The notes beneath the pieces are model-generated. The model saw nothing but the letters and a program-made list of their open reading frames with translations, searched no databases and was not told the origin of the DNA. A stretch of DNA of 64,000 nt, taken from Psychrobacter immobilis. Lineage in GTDB: Bacteria; Pseudomonadota; Gammaproteobacteria; Pseudomonadales; Moraxellaceae. Of the stretch, positions 63,901-64,000 are shown piece by piece; within the stretch, counting starts at the first letter, position 1, and each line of letters opens with the position of its first letter. The position numbers were made by a program, and so were the translations under genes. Where the stretch lies: the NCBI RefSeq assembly GCF_904846175.1, contig NZ_CAJGZM010000001.1, positions 248,001-312,000 of the forward strand, in the 5' to 3' direction.

Positions 63901-64000
63901 AGTCTGGTTCTTATGCTATTGTTTTTTGTAGGGATTATTTTGTTGGTATTGTTTTTAATACTAAGTTTTGTGAAATCGGACAAAATACATTTTCTATCGG

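Overview
The window reads as chromosomal DNA of a Psychrobacter-like member of the Moraxellaceae (Gammaproteobacteria). This rests on protein content and style from memory, not on a database search: a long acidic-insert RpoD, a class Ia RNR with its YfaE ferredoxin, a PilB-type MsrAB, isolated gspL-gspM next to sixA-gpsA, yajC-secD-secF, BetT and OpuA-type osmoprotection, and moderate-to-low GC. Most of it is ordinary core genome with short operons, many clear intrinsic terminators and AT-rich intergenic spacers. I saw no rRNA, tRNA, CRISPR array, prophage or intact insertion sequence.

Layout. 1-8.3 kb: bamD (5' truncated by the window edge), dnaG, rpoD, then a TPP riboswitch with terminator ahead of tenA, a methyltransferase and a DUF493 gene. 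8.6-14.9 kb: ribonucleotide reductase. nrdA (with two NrdR-box-like sites upstream) and nrdB-yfaE are separated by about 2.2 kb of accessory DNA holding an FRG-domain gene, a YefM/RelE-type toxin-antitoxin pair and a third small gene that looks like a chimeric antitoxin. 15-25.5 kb: envelope genes, namely a DegS-like protease, a Nif3-family protein, a MltF-like transglycosylase that lacks one lobe of its solute-binding domain, a seven-LysM MltD, a secreted NTF2-like protein and a CorC/CNNM membrane protein flanked by a 15-bp minisatellite. 26-32.7 kb: yajC-secD-secF, a MATE exporter and azlCD. 32.7-43.6 kb is almost entirely minus strand: purF, cvpA, pyrD, a small membrane protein, gspM, gspL, sixA, gpsA, a nitroreductase, zapE and an alpha/beta hydrolase. 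43.9-49.7 kb: a lipoprotein, xseA-xseB, pncB and a Trx-MsrA-MsrB fusion. 50-54.9 kb: a glycine-betaine ABC transporter whose binding protein and permease are fused, then a coniferyl-aldehyde-type dehydrogenase. 55.3-57.6 kb: lipB, ppa and a small membrane protein. 57.6-59.4 kb is a second accessory patch: two small unrecognised genes, each preceded by a copy of the same ~72-bp sequence, plus a barstar-like gene, with no intact toxin in sight. 59.6-63.9 kb: an SDR, dusB and betT.

The two patches most likely to hold something new are the island inside the nrd locus (11.2-13.3 kb) and the immunity-like cluster with repeated tails (57.6-59.4 kb). Both look like toxin/defence-related accessory DNA placed between housekeeping genes. 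Also notable are two loci with related heptamer tandem repeats, an intrinsic terminator whose T-tract runs into the dusB start codon, and a terminator between yajC and secD.
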